From Candidatus Nitricoxidivorans perseverans (lineage in GTDB: Bacteria; Pseudomonadota; Gammaproteobacteria; Burkholderiales; Rhodocyclaceae): a DNA stretch of 64,000 nt. The stretch lies in the NCBI GenBank assembly GCA_030246985.1, contig CP107246.1:1056282-1120281 (forward strand). Direction: 5' to 3'. The notes beneath the pieces are model-generated. The model had not been told where the DNA came from. It made no database searches and worked only from the letters and a program-made list of their open reading frames with translations. This document shows positions 60,949-64,000 of this stretch, piece after piece (within the stretch, counting starts at the first letter, position 1; the number at the start of each line of letters is the position of its first letter). The position numbers and the translations under genes were made by a program.

Positions 60949-61782
60949 TCAGAAACCCAGGCTTTCAAGCAGGTCGTCGACCTGCTCCTGCGTCGTCACC
61001 ACGTCGGCGCGCCCTTCGGTGCTGATCACCGGGCCGTTCATCAGGCCGGATGGCGCCTCGGTCCTGCGCTCGGCCGGCATCGCCTCGATCAGCACCTGCA
61101 GGAGCTGCCCTTCCAAACCCTGCACCATTTCGGTCACCTTCTTGATCACCTGGCCGGTCAGGTCCTGGAAATCCTGCGCCATCATGATTTCCGTCAGCTG
61201 TTTGCTGGCGGACTGGAGCTTGGCGGGCGACTCCAGGAAGAAGGCGCGGCTGTCCGCGGCCAGGGACTTGAACTCGTCCATCGACAACTGGTTGGCGAAC
61301 ATCTTCTCCCACCGCCGGCCCAGGGCCTCGCTCCTGGCCAGAAGGTCATCCTGGATCGGCTTAGCGATGTCGGTCGCGTTGAGTACCCGCGAGGCCGCCT
61401 GTTCCGTCATCTGGACGATGTAGGAAAGGCGCTGGCGCGCATCGGGAATCCGGCGCGTCGCATCCTCAAGCGCCTTGTCATAGCCGAGCTCGCGCAGGCT
61501 ATCGTGAAGCTGCCGGGTCATGTGGCCCAGACGGTTGAACACCGCTTCCTGCGGCCCGGCGGCGGCGGACCCCTCTCCCTCCGCCGGGGCGGCTTCGTCG
61601 ACGGCGGCCACCTGCGCGGCAACCGTGTCGAACAGCGCCTGGAGGTCTTCCGAATCGCCGGACGGATCGGAGTCGGCCGGCGACGGCTCCGGGACGCTGC
61701 CGGCGGCAATGCTGTCGAACAGCGCCTGGAGGTCTTCCGAATCGCCCGATTCGTCGAAGCTGACGGGGTTGGCCATGGTCAC
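60949..61782 (-). CDS. cheZ: CheY-P phosphatase CheZ with duplicated N-terminal peptide
   Basis: The protein has 277 residues from a GTG overlapping the cheY stop (an ATG at 61776 is the alternative). The long four-helix region has the catalytic segment [18 protein letters not shown] (Gln/Asp for dephosphorylation). The C-terminal CheY-binding tail [11 protein letters not shown] is present. Unusually, the N-terminal 60 residues carry two near-identical copies of [11 protein letters not shown], encoded by a 34-bp direct repeat. E. coli CheZ is 214 residues and lacks this extension. Confidence 0.93.
   Translation of the reverse strand: MTMANPVSFDESGDSEDLQALFDSIAAGSVPEPSPADSDPSGDSEDLQALFDTVAAQVAAVDEAAPAEGEGSAAAGPQEAVFNRLGHMTRQLHDSLRELGYDKALEDATRRIPDARQRLSYIVQMTEQAASRVLNATDIAKPIQDDLLARSEALGRRWEKMFANQLSMDEFKSLAADSRAFFLESPAKLQSASKQLTEIMMAQDFQDLTGQVIKKVTEMVQGLEGQLLQVLIEAMPAERRTEAPSGLMNGPVISTEGRADVVTTQEQVDDLLESLGF
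61626..61659 (+). repeat. 34-bp direct repeat in cheZ, copy 1
   Basis: The sequence starts TGTCGAACAGCGCC and ends TCCGAATCGCC. It is identical to the second copy at 61713-61746, which begins 87 bp (29 codons) further on and is in the same frame. It encodes SEDLQALFD on the minus strand. Confidence 0.9.
61713..61746 (+). repeat. 34-bp direct repeat in cheZ, copy 2
   Basis: This is the second exact copy of the repeat at 61626-61659. It is nearest the cheZ start and gives the first of the two SEDLQALFD peptides. The identity at DNA level points to a recent duplication or gene conversion. Confidence 0.9.
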
Positions 61783-62174
61783 ATTCCCATCTTCTCGAAA
61801 ATCTTCACCAGCTTCTCGTTCAGGGTACCGGCGGTGAAAGGCTTGACGATGTAGCCGGAGGCGCCGGCCTGGGCCGCGGCGATGATGTTCTCCTTCTTGG
61901 CCTCGGCGGTGATCATGAGGAATGGCAGGCCCTTGAGGACCGGATCGGCGCGCACCGACTGCAGCAGCGTCAGGCCGTCCATGTTCGGCATGTTCCAGTC
62001 GGAAACGACGAAATCGAAACCGCCGGCCTTGAGTTTCTGCAGCGCCACGGCGCCATCCTCCGCCTCCTCGACGTTGATGAAACCAAGCTCCTTGAGCAGA
62101 TTCCTGACGATGCGGCGCATCGTCGAGAAATCGTCGACGACCAGGAACTTGATCTTGCTCGGGTCTGCGGGCAT
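61779..62174 (-). CDS. cheY: Chemotaxis response regulator CheY
   Basis: The 131-residue single-domain receiver has [21 protein letters not shown], the phospho-Asp in [14 protein letters not shown], and Thr/Lys in ITAEAKKEN and [11 protein letters not shown]. It is close to E. coli CheY. It sits between cheV and cheZ, which it overlaps by 4 bases. Confidence 0.97.
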   Translation of the reverse strand: MPADPSKIKFLVVDDFSTMRRIVRNLLKELGFINVEEAEDGAVALQKLKAGGFDFVVSDWNMPNMDGLTLLQSVRADPVLKGLPFLMITAEAKKENIIAAAQAGASGYIVKPFTAGTLNEKLVKIFEKMGM

Positions 62175-62193
62175 TTATTTTTTCTCCACGATC

Positions 62194-63180
62194 TCAGTCT
62201 CGGACGGAACGCAACAGCAGCGGGCGCAGGGTTTCGGCCAGCACTTCGGCATCGAACTTGGCGCAGTAGGCATCGACGCCGACATTTCTGCCCATCGACC
62301 GGTTGGCTTCGGACGACAGCGACGAGTGCATGACCACGGGAATGCCGTCGAAGCGTGAATCGGACTTGATGTTCTTGGTCAGGACATAGCCGTCCATCTC
62401 GGGCATCTCGGCGTCGACCAGGATCAGATTCACTTCCTCGCGCAGGGGGCGGCCGAGTTGCTGGGCATGGGCGGCCATGCCCGACAGGCGAGTCCAGGCT
62501 TCCAGGCCGTTCAGGGCATGCTTGTGGGCGACGCCCAGCTTGTCGAGGACCTCGGCGATCTTCTTGCGCGCCACCGCGGAATCATCGACGAAGAAAACAT
62601 TGAACTCATCGGGTGCCTGGAGGCGTTCGATCTGGCCGATGACGGACTCGCCGAAGGTGTTGGCCAGTATCTGCTCGACGTCGACGATGGAGACCAGTTT
62701 GCCGTCGGGCAGCTCGGTGATCGCCGTGATGTAGGCATGCAGGCCGCCGGTAACCACGGATTCCGGCGCGCGCACCTTGTCCCAATCGACGCGGATGATG
62801 CGGTCGACGCCATGCACCAGGAACCCCAGGGTGCGCTTGCTGTATTCGGTCACCATCATGGAGCCGCCGAGCCCTTCAGGCGCGTCGGGCAGGTGCATCA
62901 CCCTGGACAGGGAGACCACGGGAATCACGTTGCCGCGCAGGCTGATCAGGCCCTCGACGCCGTCGGGCATGTTGGGCGCCTTGGTGATCGAGGGCGTCTT
63001 GCTGACTTCGCGCACCTTGAAGACGTTGATGCCGAAAACCTCGTGGGTGCCGAGGGAAAACAGCAGGATCTCCATGCGGTTGGAGCCGGCCAGCTTGGTG
63101 CGCGCATCGACGCTCTCCAGCAGGGAGGCGCCCATCGGAGAGGCGTTGAGGGCGGGCTTGGACAGGGCGGTGGCGCTCAT
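62194..63180 (-). CDS. cheV: Chemotaxis coupling protein CheV (first copy)
   Basis: The 328-residue protein has an N-terminal CheW-like domain (about 35-180: VFGINVFKVREVSKTPSITKAPNMPDGVEGLISLRGNVIPVVSL) and a C-terminal receiver (about 190-325: VFFVDDSAVARKKIAEVL, phospho-Asp in ILVDAEMPEMDGYVLTKNIKSD). CheV links receptors to CheA and adapts through phosphorylation. It is 22 bp downstream of a second cheV. Confidence 0.94.
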   Translation of the reverse strand: MSATALSKPALNASPMGASLLESVDARTKLAGSNRMEILLFSLGTHEVFGINVFKVREVSKTPSITKAPNMPDGVEGLISLRGNVIPVVSLSRVMHLPDAPEGLGGSMMVTEYSKRTLGFLVHGVDRIIRVDWDKVRAPESVVTGGLHAYITAITELPDGKLVSIVDVEQILANTFGESVIGQIERLQAPDEFNVFFVDDSAVARKKIAEVLDKLGVAHKHALNGLEAWTRLSGMAAHAQQLGRPLREEVNLILVDAEMPEMDGYVLTKNIKSDSRFDGIPVVMHSSLSSEANRSMGRNVGVDAYCAKFDAEVLAETLRPLLLRSVRD

Positions 63181-63202
63181 CGATCGGCTCCCTCGACAAT
63201 CA

Positions 63203-64000
63203 TCAGTTTCCGGCGTGGGCCGCGCCCGGCCCCAGCAGCAGGCGGGTCAGGGTCTCGGCCAGGCGCTGCGGCTCGAATTTCGGCACGTACTCGTCCACGC
63301 CGACGGACTTGCCCAGCTGCTGGTTCGACATGGACGACAGCGACGAATGCATGATCACCGGTATGCCGGCAAACCGGGGGTCGGACTTGATGTTCTTGGT
63401 CAGGATGTAGCCATCCATTTCCGGCATCTCGACGTCGGTGAGGATGAGCTGGACGGCGTCGGAGACCTTGCGGCCGGCGGAGCCGGCATATTCGGCGATC
63501 TTCAACAGTTCGTCCCAGGCCGCGCGTCCATTCACGGTGCTGATGTACTTGAGGCCGAGGACCTCCATTGTGCGCTGGATCTGACCGCGCGCCACCGAGG
63601 AATCATCCGCGAACAGAACGGTCAGGTTGTCGCGGCCGATCGGCTTGATGCCGGTGAACTGGTACTCGTCGTCGATCTTGGTGGTCTCGGCGAGCACGCG
63701 CTCGACATCGAGCAGCATGACCAGGCGGCCGTCGGGCAGTTCGGTGACGGCGGTGACCAGCCCGCCCATGTTGGTGGTCAGCATTTCCGGCGGCACGCGC
63801 ATCTGCGACCAATCGAGCCGCAGGATGGTGTCGACGGCCTCGACCAGGAAGCCCTGGGTGTGGCCGTTGTATTCCGTGACGATCATGATTTCGCGCGGCG
63901 ATTCCGGCTGGATGCCGGCATATTCGGCCAGGTCGACCACCGGTACGAGGACGCCCCGCAGGGAGACCATGCCCTTGACCGCCGCCGGCATGTCGGGCGC
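63203..64000 (-). CDS. Chemotaxis coupling protein CheV (second copy, 5' end outside the window)
   Basis: This CheV-like frame is open to the right edge (266 residues visible). The end of the CheW-like domain is present (MVSLRGVLVPVVDLAEYAGI, EIMIVTEYNGHTQGFLVEAVD), followed by a complete receiver domain with the phospho-Asp in LILTDVEMPEMDGYILTKNIKSD. It resembles the adjacent cheV clearly but not closely, so it is an old tandem duplication or a distinct CheV class. Confidence 0.92.
   Translation of the reverse strand, partial: APDMPAAVKGMVSLRGVLVPVVDLAEYAGIQPESPREIMIVTEYNGHTQGFLVEAVDTILRLDWSQMRVPPEMLTTNMGGLVTAVTELPDGRLVMLLDVERVLAETTKIDDEYQFTGIKPIGRDNLTVLFADDSSVARGQIQRTMEVLGLKYISTVNGRAAWDELLKIAEYAGSAGRKVSDAVQLILTDVEMPEMDGYILTKNIKSDPRFAGIPVIMHSSLSSMSNQQLGKSVGVDEYVPKFEPQRLAETLTRLLLGPGAAHAGN

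Noticed and set aside
58935-61025. Long plus-strand frame opposite cheA and the start of flhB
   Set aside because: CheA motifs on the minus strand explain the region. The plus-strand translation is low in motifs and rich in His/Arg/Gly, as expected for a shadow.
1-64000. CRISPR arrays, rRNA or tRNA genes, prophage genes
   Set aside because: No regularly spaced repeats, cloverleaf-like segments or phage structural genes were seen on either strand.

Overview
This is a high-GC chromosomal window from a flagellated, chemotactic Gram-negative bacterium. The gene order and protein flavour (MotCD-type stator, FlrBC plus RpoN plus FliA flagellar control, an NAD-linked HoxFUYH hydrogenase with the fused HoxF form) point to a betaproteobacterium, most likely of the Rhodocyclales/Sterolibacteriaceae type. 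That placement is inference from gene content, not from a marker gene. No tRNA, rRNA or CRISPR array was seen.

Layout. (1) 1-5160, all minus strand: the 5' part of a ycaO-like gene, a leucine-rich-repeat-variant-like hypothetical, the 3' stump of an unknown gene cut by an ISL3-family insertion sequence (1297-2703), an RlmN-family radical SAM methyltransferase and the DEAD-box helicase RhlE. (2) 5518-10480, plus: a tightly overlapped hoxF-U-Y-H-W operon for a soluble NAD-reducing [NiFe] hydrogenase and its endopeptidase. hoxF carries a palindromic repeat inserted in frame. (3) 10555-13948: a NarX/NarL-type two-component pair and a diguanylate cyclase, running without a gap into (4) 13945-17972, the dTDP-L-rhamnose genes rfbB-A-C-D. 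A Phd/VapC toxin-antitoxin pair is built into this operon between rfbC and rfbD. A second, decayed PIN/ribbon-helix-helix module lies just after rfbD. (5) 18328-25455: the filament end, with flagellin fliC, flaG, fliD, fliS, fliT, a second FliK-like protein, an FlhB C-terminal-like protein, the c-di-GMP brake ycgR and two unknown small genes. (6) 25469-28070, minus: flrB-flrC-fliE. (7) 28205-38833, plus: fliF-G-H-I-J, fliK-L-M-N-O-P-Q-R. (8) 38790-50051, minus: an unknown lipoprotein, flgL, flgK, then flgJ-I-H-G-F-E-D-C-B. (9) 50238-51643, plus: flgA, flgM, flgN. (10) 51640-64000, minus: motD, motC, fliA, a very short FlhG-like gene, flhF, flhA, flhB, cheA, cheZ, cheY and two tandem cheV genes, the last cut by the window edge.

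How it works together: the window encodes almost a whole flagellum. Promoter motifs read by eye give a consistent hierarchy. RpoN (-24/-12) sites stand before flgB, fliK and flgK and possibly fliF, and would be served by FlrB/FlrC. FliA (sigma-28) sites stand before fliC, fliD, flgM and flgK. FlgM would hold FliA until the hook-basal body exports it. YcgR and the diguanylate cyclase connect motility to c-di-GMP. The rhamnose genes next to flagellin could feed O-antigen or flagellin glycosylation; this is inference.

Most notable anomalies: an in-frame TGA at codon 4 of the ancestral fliI reading frame; a REP-like palindrome translated inside HoxF; an FlhG-like protein lacking the whole ATPase core; a toxin-antitoxin cassette joined to rfbD by start/stop overlap; a collapsed PIN toxin remnant; a duplicated docking-like peptide in CheZ; and a 29-bp perfect palindrome in front of flhB.
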